Shown here: in pieces, positions 46,701 to 54,992 of the stretch
Layout: each line of letters starts with the position of its first letter
How positions within the stretch are numbered: position 1 is the first letter of the stretch
The notes under the pieces: generated by a model
Told to the model about the DNA's origin: nothing
The model's database searches: none
The model's input: the letters and a program-made list of their open reading frames with translations, nothing else
Assembly (NCBI GenBank): GCA_948146395.1
Contig: OX411547.1
Location: 35,299,868-35,363,867 of the forward strand
Origin: Fragum whitleyi
Lineage: Eukaryota > Mollusca > Bivalvia > Cardiida > Cardiidae
DNA length: 64,000 nt
Direction: 5' to 3'
Program-made: the position numbers and the translations under genes

Positions 46701-47627
46701 TTCCAATTCTTTTGATTTATAATCACTACTTAACCTTGCTTTAGTCATTGACCTTCTATTAATCAATCTATCTTTCTCTTTTTGCTCCAAACTCTGCCTT
46801 GCCTTTCTTTTGCCTTCCAATTCTTTTGATTTATAATCACTACTTAACCTTGCCTTAGTCTTTGACCTTTTATTAATCAATCTATCTTTCTGTTTTTCCT
46901 CCAAACTTTGCCTTGCCTTTCTTTTCTCTTCCAATTCTTTTAATTTATAATCACTATTTAACCTTGCCTTAGTCATTGACTGTCTATTAGTCAATCTATC
47001 TTTCTGTTTTTTATCCAAATTCTCTCTTGCCTTCATTTTTATTCGAGATTCTTTTTGTTTAAAATCATTAGAAAGCCTTTGATTTCTTTTATAATTCTTA
47101 AGATATTCCTTTCTACTAATAAATCTAGTAGTTTCTTTCAAAGATTCTTTCAATTGTTGATCAATAAAATATTCATCTATTAGACAATCTTCCTTGCTTT
47201 TATCTAAAATGTTCATATTGCCTTTTGTAGACTGTCTATTTGAAGTTGGACTGTTTAATTCTGTTGCAATATTCTCATTGAATTCTTCTATATCATTGTC
47301 AGGTAAGAAATTAATAGGCAGAACTTCAAATTGAGATTCAAGATCAATTCTCATACTATCATAAAGTGCATACAAGTAACACACCAAGTCTTCGAGACGA
47401 GCAAATGAAAGAAATATAGATGTTCCATCTGGATCTGAAAGCCCATCTTTACCATGGGAATGAGAATCGAAAAAGTAAAAGTTTTTGCCATCTTTGAAAA
47501 CAGCAGAGCATACAGCCCCAGTCATGACTAAATTATATCTTGAAATATCTAAAGAAAGCATTAGAGATTCTTGCAGGGTAGGAAGAGCTGAGTCTGTATT
47601 TTGTTGAATTGTTAAACCAGATATCAC
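40782..47627 (-). CDS. Helentron Rep/helicase/endonuclease polyprotein
   Basis: 2281 codons open from the frameshift junction. Residues 1-110 complete the cysteine-protease-like domain (FDSHSHG, D54 and H56). Residues about 198-470 are seven basic 38-aa repeats (KARQSLEQKEKDRLINRRS type). A Cys-rich site (CSCC 567-570, WICNTC 606-610) and the ALRIPFMQIRELPRGRQL block (about 648-665) precede the Helitron-type N-terminal region. HUH nuclease: H1061 and H1063 in SPHIHMLVW; tyrosines Y1232, Y1237 and Y1241 in PYACAMYIVSYISK. PIF1-like helicase: Walker A GGAGVGKS 1606-1613, Walker B IIDEIS 1692-1697, C-terminal HRAQGTTLDSVV 1989-2000. AP-type endonuclease: NNCRSL 2078, ETRLH 2106, GDFNIN 2215 and SDHK 2272. 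A C-terminal endonuclease defines Helentrons among Helitrons. All key motifs are intact. The first codon in this frame is GTG; the true start lies in the upstream ORF. Confidence 0.9.
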   Translation of the reverse strand: MISGLTIQQNTDSALPTLQESLMLSLDISRYNLVMTGAVCSAVFKDGKNFYFFDSHSHGKDGLSDPDGTSIFLSFARLEDLVCYLYALYDSMRIDLESQFEVLPINFLPDNDIEEFNENIATELNSPTSNRQSTKGNMNILDKSKEDCLIDEYFIDQQLKESLKETTRFISRKEYLKNYKRNQRLSNDFKQKESRIKMKARENLDKKQKDRLTNRQSMTKARLNSDYKLKELEEKRKARQSLEEKQKDRLINKRSKTKARLSSDYKSKELEGKRKARQSLEQKEKDRLINRRSMTKARLSSDYKSKELEGKRKARQSLEQKEKDRLINRMSMTKARLSSDFKLKELEEKRKARQSLEQKEKDRLINRRSMTKARLSSNYKLKELEEKRKARQSSEQKLKENVSTRQSKRRSRSNIDFKVKELEEKRKARNSPKQKQKDRASSRKSIRKAREHEDFRFAELEAKRKLRQSHSMKAKELIYQSASKKRARSDPYFKDRERIKKQEWRSNKRNVQMEKMDDIDRTILKRKDSEFGEQEIATAKKRKYGSNIDECIDNFHQNVAIGPIYVCSCCHQTWFRQGVSEVKNKDENITARFLTGLKSVADKEWICNTCKSSILKGKVPKLSVMNGMIWPEKPRELDLHALEERLIALRIPFMQIRELPRGRQLSIKGNVINVPIDIQPVVNVLPRPLDENVTVAVKLKKKISYKSCAFSENVRPMKVLLALNWLMHTSDLYKDSKINIDDEWIAKVTTSSNETVEEYLEQQTEKDCKPMDGSFGGIEMNGNEELYDSDAEEVVQENVGNIDTMVQDSNEENRNCSFTFAPGEGQQPLSIYQDRNSEYLCFPTIFCGKKRQENEERKVPIHYSDIAKWELRSKDRRAANSVPNIFFKLKKIQMKQLSDKVNLAVRRCQTDGQSITAGNAKDSDYLDNFVKKDNGYYIFKQLRNSPAYLEMKKKDVFAMIRQLGLPTWFMSLSSADTRWTDLLKMLANLNENVNYSDEELENLTWEQKISLIQKDPVTCSRYFDHRVQEFINSVLKSDHEPLGKVTDYFYRVEFQQRGSPHIHMLVWIENAPKFNINTNKEIVDFVDKYLQCSNSQDEIKTLTDLQVHKHSRTCHKKQDKICRFGYPLPPLQTTVVLDPLEEERDKYQKKYKELQKKMNEDKDGYDMSYEQFLESVANMSESEYLKCIRSSLAASKIFLQRKPSEIRVNMYNRNILKAWKANIDIQLVLDPYACAMYIVSYISKSQRGMSNLLYAAAKEARNGNLDIKRQVRHIGNIFSNSVEVSAQEAVYLVLQMSLTRSTRDVTFINTSTPDKRIQLLKSKSALDELPDQSTDVMSDNICKRYARRPNALNGWCLADYISQLDITYPNETDSEDLDEHIISESEELEQQNEDEHDNSIDQFTSGETVLKLRNGIIIKRRKTNKVIRYVRFNIKSDEENHFREKILLFHPWRDEEKDLIGCYKSYKEHYESMKRTIDHKCKQYEHHVDELDIAREQAETEYDAYDEIAPGTQQVEGDTAEEQSVESEEFIYFNPDRVNEHREYDIGKEIGLCVSTSQVNVNESILSEDEYRKLLRCLNSKQRQFYNHVIHWIKTNDAPLYAFLSGGAGVGKSVVIRALYQTLYRMLNMKEGESADCIRILLCAYTGKAAFNIGGSTISSAFKQKYKQSNQSLTCDSLNTFRSKYRNLSIVIIDEISMVSSAMLNFIDQRLQELRGTRIPFGGVSVIAVGDLYQLKPVSGDWIFNDLSHGASSLSMNLWKEHFKIFELTEIMRQKDDKEFAEMLNRLRVDALTNEDKMKLENCVVSKNQDNYQLNSPHLFAENYFMHLFNDSIICSLDTEKVVIPSHDTVTAPTLAKEKQDRALASLPTDPNTTANLHHSLTVVVNMIYDLTVNINTEDGLANGASCTVKFIENRQAETNRPSIIWVIFHDKNAGIETRLKYRNRGFYNSNIDDKWTPIFDVERTFIYNKKTFQRIQFPLQPSAGRSVHRAQGTTLDSVVIDLSQRRTRKVPHLHYVAVSRVKSMEKLQILNFNETAYKIDGQVKIEMDRLLKEARLDLCFTPLDLVNPKDHFKIAFNNCRSLHLHYEDIKADPNLISTHIFGLAETRLHSQDQASDFILDGFHLLRSDQDSYSRKRPAHGLCVYVQNDVVINSEKKYSSTNIEFMLVSLTYGSLNFQVAFVYKSPGTTKHHFMTCLKQNFIPHLNKTKPLVIMGDFNINYSNENKEIWKEIQDKLSCKVLNETPTTDYMTILDVVLSNTHGKVGVVETYWSDHKIVYFYT
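46430..47040 (-). repeat. 114-bp coding minisatellite (38-aa basic repeats)
   Basis: Successive units begin CTCTGCCTTGCCTTTC on the plus strand about 114 bp apart (near 46452, 46566, 46680, 46794, 46908). The two central units are nearly identical, so the array has been recently homogenised. Predicted charged helix, possibly nucleic-acid binding. Confidence 0.85.
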
Positions 47628-47635
47628 ATCTGACT

Positions 47636-48406
47636 TCAGTATTTTATATGCCTTATTTGAAATATAGCTGGAATTTCATCAAAACTAAGTAGTCTGTTGT
47701 TGAAACTAGCCAAATCAGAAATAACTTTTTGATACAAGACATCGCCCTCAATTAAAACTTTATCCAAAGTTTTTGTGTCAGTAATGCTATTTGCATAAAA
47801 CATGGCACAAACACAGTTCATTACACATTGGCTTCCTCGAGACTTTTGATCAAATCTTGTGTCTGCCTGATGAAAGGAACCAAAAATGACTTTCTTGGCA
47901 TTTAAAACATTACAAAAGGGTGTTGCAATTAAAATATTTTCAAATTCATCATCATGTATTTCTTTGTCCATTGTGTATGTTTCAATATTGAACAATGACC
48001 CATTCTCATGCAATGCAGTTTCTATCAGATCTTTGTCTGCGAATACTTCAAAATGATTAACTGCAGGCACATTAACTAATTCCAAATTCATATTACAATC
48101 TTCAATTGACAAATTCAAATGACAATCTTCATTTAGCAAATTCATAAAGCAATCTTCATTTGGCAAAGTCACATAGCAATCTTCACTTGCCTGCACGTTG
48201 ACAGGACTTGGTACAGCTGCCTGCACCACCACAGGACTTTGTGCTGCACCCTGCACATGGACAGGATGCACTGCCTGCACATTGACAGGGCTTGCTAAAG
48301 ATTCATTTTCTTCATCTGTTGGTCTAGCTGCAGCTCTTCTCTCTCTGGAGTAGTTCCGTCGCTCTGCAGCACGTTGGGAAGATGATTTCTTCTTCAGTCT
48401 TGGCAT
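47636..48406 (-). CDS. Helentron N-terminal ORF: protease-like domain, first half
   Basis: 256 residues starting MPRLKKKSSSQRAAERRN. A basic N-terminus is followed by Ala/Val/Pro-rich repeats (SPVNVQA, HPVHVQG, SPVVVQA) and four copies of a ten-residue EDC motif (SEDCYVTLPN, NEDCFMNLLN, NEDCHLNLSI, IEDCNMNLEL). Then RFDQKSRGSQCVMNCVCAMF, with C194 as likely nucleophile, and LLSFDEIPAIFQ. The other reading frame continues with ISNKAYKILKSDVISGL into the big ORF, so one base was gained or lost near 47660. The cysteine and the later FDSH motif fit a papain-like deubiquitinase-type peptidase; assignment between OTU and tegument-like (C76) families is inference. Confidence 0.72.
   Translation of the reverse strand: MPRLKKKSSSQRAAERRNYSRERRAAARPTDEENESLASPVNVQAVHPVHVQGAAQSPVVVQAAVPSPVNVQASEDCYVTLPNEDCFMNLLNEDCHLNLSIEDCNMNLELVNVPAVNHFEVFADKDLIETALHENGSLFNIETYTMDKEIHDDEFENILIATPFCNVLNAKKVIFGSFHQADTRFDQKSRGSQCVMNCVCAMFYANSITDTKTLDKVLIEGDVLYQKVISDLASFNNRLLSFDEIPAIFQIRHIKY
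47650..47670 (-). other. Probable frameshift joining the two Helentron ORFs
   Basis: The upstream frame runs ATA TTT CAA ATA AGG to a TGA about eight codons later; one base over, ATT TCA AAT AAG GCA opens into the 2281-codon frame, uninterrupted from there. This could be a real mutation, an assembly error, or programmed frameshifting; no slippery site with a structure was evident. Confidence 0.65.
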
Positions 48407-48935
48407 GACTAACCTAAAATGGATATTAATTACTACAATTTAATAAAAGAATAAATACATTTTGATTTTATTCTAATGAATTCGAATTCAGTTTCAAGAA
48501 ATTTGCCTATTTTACAATGTTTCTTCCAACTTGGCTCAAGTTGCTTCAATAGAAAGTATGCATAGTAGGCTAAGATCAGCCTACATGTTTGTGCAGACTG
48601 GTCCAAGGCTATGTTTAGGTCACTAAGATTTATTCTTAATCAGCAAGGCCTAGTTAGAAAATATAACAGAAATGCTATTTAAACAACTAAACTGTCTGCT
48701 ACAAGGCAGTTGACATTGGGAATAAACGGTGACCAGTATAAAAATGGTTATTAATTGGCATTTCCTTTGCAAATGCCACTGAACATTATAATCTTAAAAT
48801 AATATTCACTTTTGACAGAAACTTCACAATGAAGACTATTTTTACAGGATATACTATATGAAACAGTAATGCATAAAGAACTGCAATTATTATTAAAATT
48901 TATAATAAATGACATTGGCCTTGTTAGATGGCAAG

Positions 48936-49204
48936 CCATCATACTGCAGTGGTAGCACATCAGACTATCAATCAAAATGTCTCAGGTTTGATTCCCAATT
49001 GGTTTGCATCATTCCCTGACTGTTTGTCTTCCGCAAATGGGTTGACAATTTGTAGACCCATTCGGGATAGCAGCTGAAGGCTAGGAAAGACTTTAATGGT
49101 AGAGCTTGTGTGAGAAATACCAAGAATCCATTGTTAGGTGCTTCAGCCACTGCAATATAACTGATGAAAGATTGCTGAAAGTGGCTTAACATGACACACA
49201 AACA
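48936..49204 (+). mobile_element. tRNA-derived SINE family S1, near full length
   Basis: Head with TACTGCAGTGGTAGCACAT and CAGGTTTGATTCCC, then the body GGGATAGCAGCTGAAGGCTA and CCATTGTTAGGTGCTTCAGC, ending GAAAGTGGCTTAACATG. Plus orientation, nested in the Helentron 5' region. Confidence 0.8.
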
Positions 49205-50079
49205 AGCAAATTGTATGATTATCTTAATTTGGTAAAGGCGTAATTACAAGGTCTATCTTGATGCAAAATTTGAATATTTCATCCTGAATAGTCCTCAAGA
49301 CATTAGGATTGAATTGCAGAATATGTTTTTAGTAATTCTTTATAATTTATCCTTATCATATATATAATAAATCTTAGGCAAATATTGTTTATTACAATAG
49401 ATCAACATTGAGTTTTAGCTGATCAAAATTATGAACCCCAATATTTGCATTTAATAATCTGTTTATAAAATTTTTATGATATTAAATGGCACCAGATCAA
49501 CTTACAGTATGAAGAAAATGGTAAAATCCAAATTAATCCAATGTACAGATGAACAGCTCTTCTCAACACACTTTCTCAGATCACAATAAAATAATTGTTT
49601 TTAATCACACACTTCACAATGGTTCAAAAAGCACTTCAAATTGTTACATAGAATTAATTGTCCCAGTATTACAAATAAAACAATGAAATTATAGTTCAAC
49701 ACAAGATTTAATGTCTATGTGATGTTTATGGCAATAAGTAGATCATCCTTTTTAACCTGGAATAAGGAAACTAGTGTAAATAACTTAAAATTTGATAATA
49801 AAAATAGACTGTATCACAAAAGTATTAACTTATCTTTTAGAAATTTATAAGTTTTAAATATACTAAAGCTATATAGGAATAATTTGGAAGTTATGATCTT
49901 GAAAACTTTCTCTAAATTTTCCTTAATTGAGAAAACATGAACAGAAAATTTTAATAATAACAATTATATTTAATGAACAAACTACTTGTATATAATTTAC
50001 ATCAAAGGAATTGGAAAAGTATGAAACAGAAATTGTAAGTAAGAAATAGAAATTAGGAAAAACGTTATCAACAAAGCGA

Positions 50080-50120
50080 TATGGCCCAGTCTGAGGCTCT
50101 TCTGATGCACAGGTGAGCTG
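50080..50120 (-). other. Possible inner Helentron 5' terminus
   Basis: The minus strand reads AAAATCAGCTCACCTGTGCA and, 24 bases on, GGGCCATATCGCT. AGCTCACCTG is the subterminal repeat found at both outer ends, so the coding element may really begin here at about 50117. Confidence 0.45.
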
Positions 50121-50639
50121 ATTTTCTATTTATCAGCATCACTTTATGTAACCAAATGATATATCATACAAATGATTACAAGAAATGGGATGATAGATTT
50201 TATTTCAAACATAATTTTCTGCACTTCAACACTCACCTGGTACGGGTTGACGTCTGGCATATTTTTCTTTATTGTCAACATACAAAATCTATCTAATTTA
50301 GTATGTATTTGCATGATGATAATAAAGAAAAATGTTACATTGCCTCTAAAAAAGTCAGTATAGATATAAGACCTTGATGTTTACTTTTTAAGACATATGA
50401 ACAATCTAATTTGTAAATGAGGCAATGGTAATGAGTGTTCGGGTACAGTACTGAATCCTTCATAATAGAAATATCGGAGTATAAAAATGATCAGTCTGTG
50501 CTAAGAGTGTGGTTCATGTGTATCTGAAAATAGAGATAAAAAGAATGTATTCCAAGTAAGGCTCTGATCTAATCACCTATGTTACCTAAAGAGGAACTTA
50601 ATATTTCTTATGAATGTAATAATTCTTATCAATTTCAGG

Positions 50640-52615
50640 TTCAGTGAGCTACAATCTGTCCATGATTGTTTTCTTTAGATTTTGACTTTGTTACCTAAAT
50701 TTTCACCCTATTTTACCCTATTTCAAACTTGTCTATGATTTACAACAACAACCGTTCTAAGCAATTTTTGGTTTGATCAGGCAAAAAACAGTGACCTCTA
50801 CAAAGCATACAAGATATTTCTAGAATTCAACCTCATGACCTAGTTCTAGAAACCATTTAACAGTTTCAAAGTTGACCAAGATTTCACCAAGAGAAACAAA
50901 CTGATCAACTTTCAGGTTGATTAGGCAAAAATGTTGCCTCTAGAATACATACAAAGTTTTTTGTGAGATTTTAAAGTTGACCAGACAAAAAATGTGGCAC
51001 AAGAGAGTAAACAAGGTCTTTCTAAGATTTGACACAATGACCTAGTTTTTGACCCAAGTTGAGCAAATTTTTAACTTGGCCAAGATTTAATCAAGACAAT
51101 CATTCTAGCAAATTTTCAAGTTGATTGGGCAAAAAATGTGGCCTTGAAAGTGCATACAAGATATTTCTAAGATATGACCCCGTGACCTAGTTTTTGACCC
51201 CAGTTGACCCAATTTCTATATTGTGAGAGATTTTTTCCAGACAATCATTCTGAGAAATTTTCAGATTATTCGGCCAAAAAACATGGCCTCTAGAGCACAT
51301 ACGAAGTTTTTCGAAGATTTGACCCCGTGACCTAGTTTTTTACCCCAGTTGACCGAATTTTTAACTTGTCTGAGGTTTGATCAAGACAATCATTCTGACT
51401 GTTTACCAAGTTGATCAGGCAAAAAATGTGACCTCTAGATGGCATTGAAGGTATTAGTAAGATTTGACCCTTTTACCTAGTTTTTGACCCCACTTGACCA
51501 AATTTCGAACTCGTCCAAGATTTCATCGAGACAATCATTCTGACCAAATTTCAGGTTGATTGGGCAAAAAATGTGGCCTCTAGAGTGCATACAAGGTTTT
51601 TCTAAGATTTGACCCTGTGACCTAGTTTTTGACCCCGCTTGACCCAATTTCAAACTTATCCGAGATTTAATCAAGACAATCATTCTGACCAAATTTCAGG
51701 TTGATTGGGCAAAAAATGTGGCCGCTAGAGTGCATACAAGTTTTTTCTAAGATTTGACCCTGTGACCAAGTTTTGACCCCACTTGACCCAATTTCAAACT
51801 TGTCTGAGATTTTATCAAGACAATCATTCAGGCCAAATTTCAGGTTAATTGGAAAAAAAATATGGCCTCTAGAGTGCATACAAGGTTTTTCTAAGAATTG
51901 ACCCAAAGACCTAGTTTTTGACCCCACTTGACCAAATTTTGAACTTGTTCGAGATTTCATCAAGACAATCATTCTGACCAAATTTCAGGTTGATTGGGCA
52001 AAAAATGTGGCCTTTAGAGTGCATACAAGGTTTTTCTAAGATTTGACCCTGTGACCTAGTTTTTGACCCCACTTGACCCAATTTCAAACTTATCCGAGAT
52101 TTTATCAAGACAATCATTCAGGCCAAATTTCAGGTTGATTGGGCAAAAAATATGGCCTCTAGAGTGCATACAAGGTTTTTCTAAAAATTGACCCCATGAC
52201 CTAGTTTTTGACCCCACTTGACCAAATTTCGAACTCGTCCAAGATTTCATCGAGACAATCATTCTGACCAAATTTCAGGTTGATTGGGCAAAAAATGTGG
52301 CCTCTAGAGTGCATACAAGGTTTTTCTAAGATTTGACCCTGTGACCTAGTTTTTGACCCCGCTTGACCCAATTTCAAACTTATCCGAGATTTTATCAAGA
52401 CAATCATTCTGACCAAATTTCAGGTTGATTGGGCAAAAAATGTGGCCGCTAGAGTGCATACAAGATATTTCTTAGATATGACCCTGTGACCTAGTTTTTG
52501 ACCCCACTTGACTCAATTTTGAACTTGTCCGAGATTTTATCAAGACAATCATTCTGACCAAATTTCAGGTTGATTGGGCAAAAAATGTGGCCTCTAGAGT
52601 GCATACAAGGTAAAT
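50640..52615. repeat. 145-bp tandem array
   Basis: About 13 units; the phase mark ATGTGGCC (or variant) falls at 50992, 51136, 51281, 51426, 51571, 51716, 51860, 52005, 52150, 52295, 52440 and 52585, i.e. every 144-145 bp. The left end is shorter and more diverged, with one partial unit near 50931. Blocks about 724 bp (five units) apart are nearly identical (51477-51692 versus 52201-52416), a higher-order repeat. The units share TTCTGACCAA..TTTCA and TGTGGCCTCTAGAGTG with the 145-bp units at 8236-9420. Confidence 0.93.
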
Positions 52616-52739
52616 GTTGACGACACACGACGGACGACACACGACACACGACACACGACGGACGACGAACGACGGACGACGGACATCCACCTAACCACAA
52701 AAGCTCACCTTGAGCACTTCGTGCTCAGGTGAGCTAAAA
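52616..52739 (-). other. Subfamily A 5' terminal block with microsatellite
   Basis: ACACGACGG repeats (52620-52685), then CACAAAAGCTCACCTTGAG and the hairpin arms GCTCACCTTGAGCAC / GTGCTCAGGTGAGC, then TAAAA. Nearly identical in layout to 9425-9545. Confidence 0.8.
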
Positions 52740-53100
52740 AGGCATCTTATTTCTAATGATCTTTGTTTTCAAAAAAGTATGAGTAAGAATGAGCGGTACT
52801 TTGCAGTGTCATCTTGTTTTCAATAAATCTTTGATTTTACGTTCATATTCCCTGAAACTTACTATGATGCAATATTACAAAATAAATCCCTCCGATAAGG
52901 AAGTTAAAAAAACGTTTGCCAACGTTTGAATATTGAACTCCGTCTAGCGAATAATTGTACGCACAAAGCAGGGTATAATTTATTAATCGTGTCGCCAACG
53001 TTTTGATATTGAACGTTAAAACAGAATGTGTAAATGGCCGACCAAAAACTAGTAGCTTCAACTTAGGGCCTATACAAGCTGAAGTTACTTGCCCCGCGTT

Positions 53101-53212
53101 CAGGATCACAAAACGGTTCCAACAGTTTTCCAATTAAATCCCGATTTGCACGTGCACTTACGTGCAAATCGGGATTTAATTGGCAAACTGTTTGCATCGT
53201 TTAGCCATCCTG
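53101..53212. repeat. Palindromic MITE family M4, copy 3
   Basis: Arms AATTAAATCCCGATTTGCAC and GTGCAAATCGGGATTTAATT are perfect; outer arms CAGGATCACAAAACGG / CATCGTTTAGCCATCCTG. The best-preserved copy. Confidence 0.82.
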
Positions 53213-53896
53213 AACGCAGAGTTGCTTTTTATCTCGGACGACTATTATATAACCAGGATATGCGATAACATTCAACAATCGGTACATTTTGATTGCATCC
53301 CACCTTAATGAAGTGATACGCCTATTTTAAATATAGGCTTGACTTCAATTCGGGTTTCCGAGTTCATCGTCGGTTTCATAAAATATGATTGTGTGCGTGA
53401 CATTTCCAACAATTTTTAATCTGCGCAACAGAAAGACTCATATCAGCCTATGTATCCGCTAGAAATTGAAGCGATTCAGACGTTCGTTTAAAACACTTCA
53501 TGAATTCTGCAGATTTCGGTTCTCAATTTTATACATTATATAGCCAATACTTATTCTACTTTAAACCTTGTCACCGAATCAAATCATACAATCTTACCCG
53601 GCGATAAGAAGCAATCTCTCATTACGCAATTTATGCAAGTGCGTAAAATATATTATCCTCTGTTGAAATAGTTCGTTGTGGAATGATCATAACATCGAAA
53701 CTACAACTTATTCAACGCTAAAAACCATAAAAAGGGAGCGGACGGAGGGCATCCATCTTTTTTCACAGTCCTAGCTGGAATTGATCTCATGGAAAATATC
53801 GGATATCGACCCATTTAATCGCCCAGGGAAAGGCAAAAAATCTAGGTTTTTTTCATGCAAGTGAAGCGGTAAGCCATCTGGATAAACCCTGTGTTC

Positions 53897-53978
53897 GGGT
53901 TGACAAAACGTTGCAAACTGTTTGCAAATTATACTCCGCTTTGCACATGCAAACAGTTTGCATCGTTTTGTCACCCTG
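53897..53978. repeat. Palindromic MITE family M4, copy 4
   Basis: GGGTTGACAAAACGTTGCAA inverted against CATCGTTTTGTCACCCTG; the centre is collapsed to TCCGCTTTGCACATGCAAAC. Confidence 0.65.
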
Positions 53979-54404
53979 AAATTAGGGCAGTATTTGGGGT
54001 GAATATTCGTTTGCGTGCCGACATCAATCTCAACGCTCTTTATGAAAAAGTATTTAGATGTGATACTTTAGATTTTGTGAAGCATATGGCCGCGATCGCC
54101 TGTCAAAATATCGGGTGTGGAAGTTCCCATTCCCAAGGTGACAGCGTCAGCCTGCAGTAGTCAAAACTCATTACATAATCTCTTTATAAACCCTATAATC
54201 AATAGTTCTTTCAGTATCGCTGAATCAGTCCGTTTTCGTTGTTTGAATTGTTCCGATGAGGTCGGGTCATTTGAAACCGCCCAAACTAGCATTAATATAT
54301 ACCAAACTTGAACGAAAATGCTAAATAACAATATAAAGTGTATATCGTGATGCCCAAAGGGCGAATGATGGAAAGAAAAGGAGATAGAGAGACATAACAT
54401 ATGT

Positions 54405-54563
54405 ATGGGTCGATAAATCGTAGACCTATGTAGGATAGCAGCTGGAGGCTAGGAAAGGATGTAATCGTAGTACTGTTGTAAGAAATACCAGGAATAAATT
54501 GTTAGGTGCTATATCCGCCGCGATATAGCTGAAAGATTGTTGAAAACGGCGTAAAACCCCATT
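54405..54563 (+). mobile_element. SINE family S1 fragment
   Basis: GTAGGATAGCAGCTGGAGGC, AAATACCAGGAATAAATTG and TTGAAAACGGCGTAAAACCC; head missing. Confidence 0.72.
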
Positions 54564-54642
54564 AGAAAAAAAGAAACAAAATGTATCGGCCCATTTGCAT
54601 AACACATGTTTAATGGTTACCTTGGAATTAACCATTATATGA

Positions 54643-54670
54643 GCCTGTGCGTGACATTTCCAACAAGAAT
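54643..54670. repeat. Solo M1 terminal repeat
   Basis: GAGCCTGTGCGTGACATTTC followed by CAACAAGAATC; no matching inverted end nearby. Confidence 0.6.
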
Positions 54671-54746
54671 CAAGTTATTCAGATGTGTAAATTATTCAAT
54701 TTAAGTTGATTTAACATGGGATGACTGGCTTACTGTAAGATGTTTA

Positions 54747-54992
54747 TTTGTATGTTTGAATGGGGGTTTTACGCCACTTTCAACCTTTTTTCAGTTATAT
54801 CAGGCGGCTGAAACACCTAACAATAGATTCCTGGTATTTCGCACACCAGTACTTCTACATACTTCTTACAATATTTCCTAGCCTCCAGCTGCTATCTCGC
54901 ATATAGGTCAACGATTAACGATCCATTGGTGGGAGACAAATAGTCGGAAAGAATTAGTGCCGCCGTCGGGGTTTGAACCGGGGAACTCTAGA
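54747..54992 (-). mobile_element. SINE family S1, head truncated
   Basis: GGGGGTTTTACGCCACTTTC, ATTCCTGGTATTTCGCACAC, TTTCCTAGCCTCCAGCTGCT, then CGCCGTCGGGGTTTGAACCG with the B box; the A-box half is lost. Confidence 0.75.

Larger units (their letters stand above)
48407..50639. other. Helentron 5' non-coding region
   Basis: No gene. Contains a full-length SINE S1 (48936-49204), a possible splice acceptor just before the ORF start (TTTTAG|GTTAGTCATG on the minus strand near 48410), and a terminus-like sequence at 50080-50120. Confidence 0.5.
37185..52739 (-). mobile_element. Helentron (rolling-circle transposon), autonomous-type, outer limits
   Basis: Minus-strand 3' end at left: AACTCAGGTGAGCGATTTAG, hairpin AGGGCCA/TGGCCCT at 37190-37206, then CTTGTT. 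Minus-strand 5' end at right: TTTTAGCTCACCTGAGCACG. Both ends match the 1.5-kb element at 8013-9545. Between them, on the minus strand, lie the protease, Rep, helicase and endonuclease coding regions. If the far right end belongs to the same element it is about 15.6 kb and carries a 145-bp tandem array in its 5' region. A possible alternative 5' end at about 50117 would give 12.9 kb and leave 50640-52739 as a separate non-autonomous piece. The coding region has a single frameshift, so the element is young. Confidence 0.68.
52740..54404. other. Non-coding stretch with palindromes
   Basis: Two M4 palindromes (53101-53212, 53897-53978), a partial one near 52910-53000, and an M1-like end at 53393-53420 (GTGTGCGTGACATTTCCAAC) without a partner. 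No gene seen. Confidence 0.5.

Noticed and set aside
51477..52700. Series of 68-104 codon minus-strand ORFs with CMHSRGHIFCPINLKFGQNDCLD
   Set aside because: Frames of the 145-bp tandem array; they have no consistent starts and are broken by the 145-bp period.
50640..52739. CRISPR-like array, given regular spacing
   Set aside because: Whole 145-bp units are repeated without unique spacers; it is a tandem satellite in a eukaryotic transposon.
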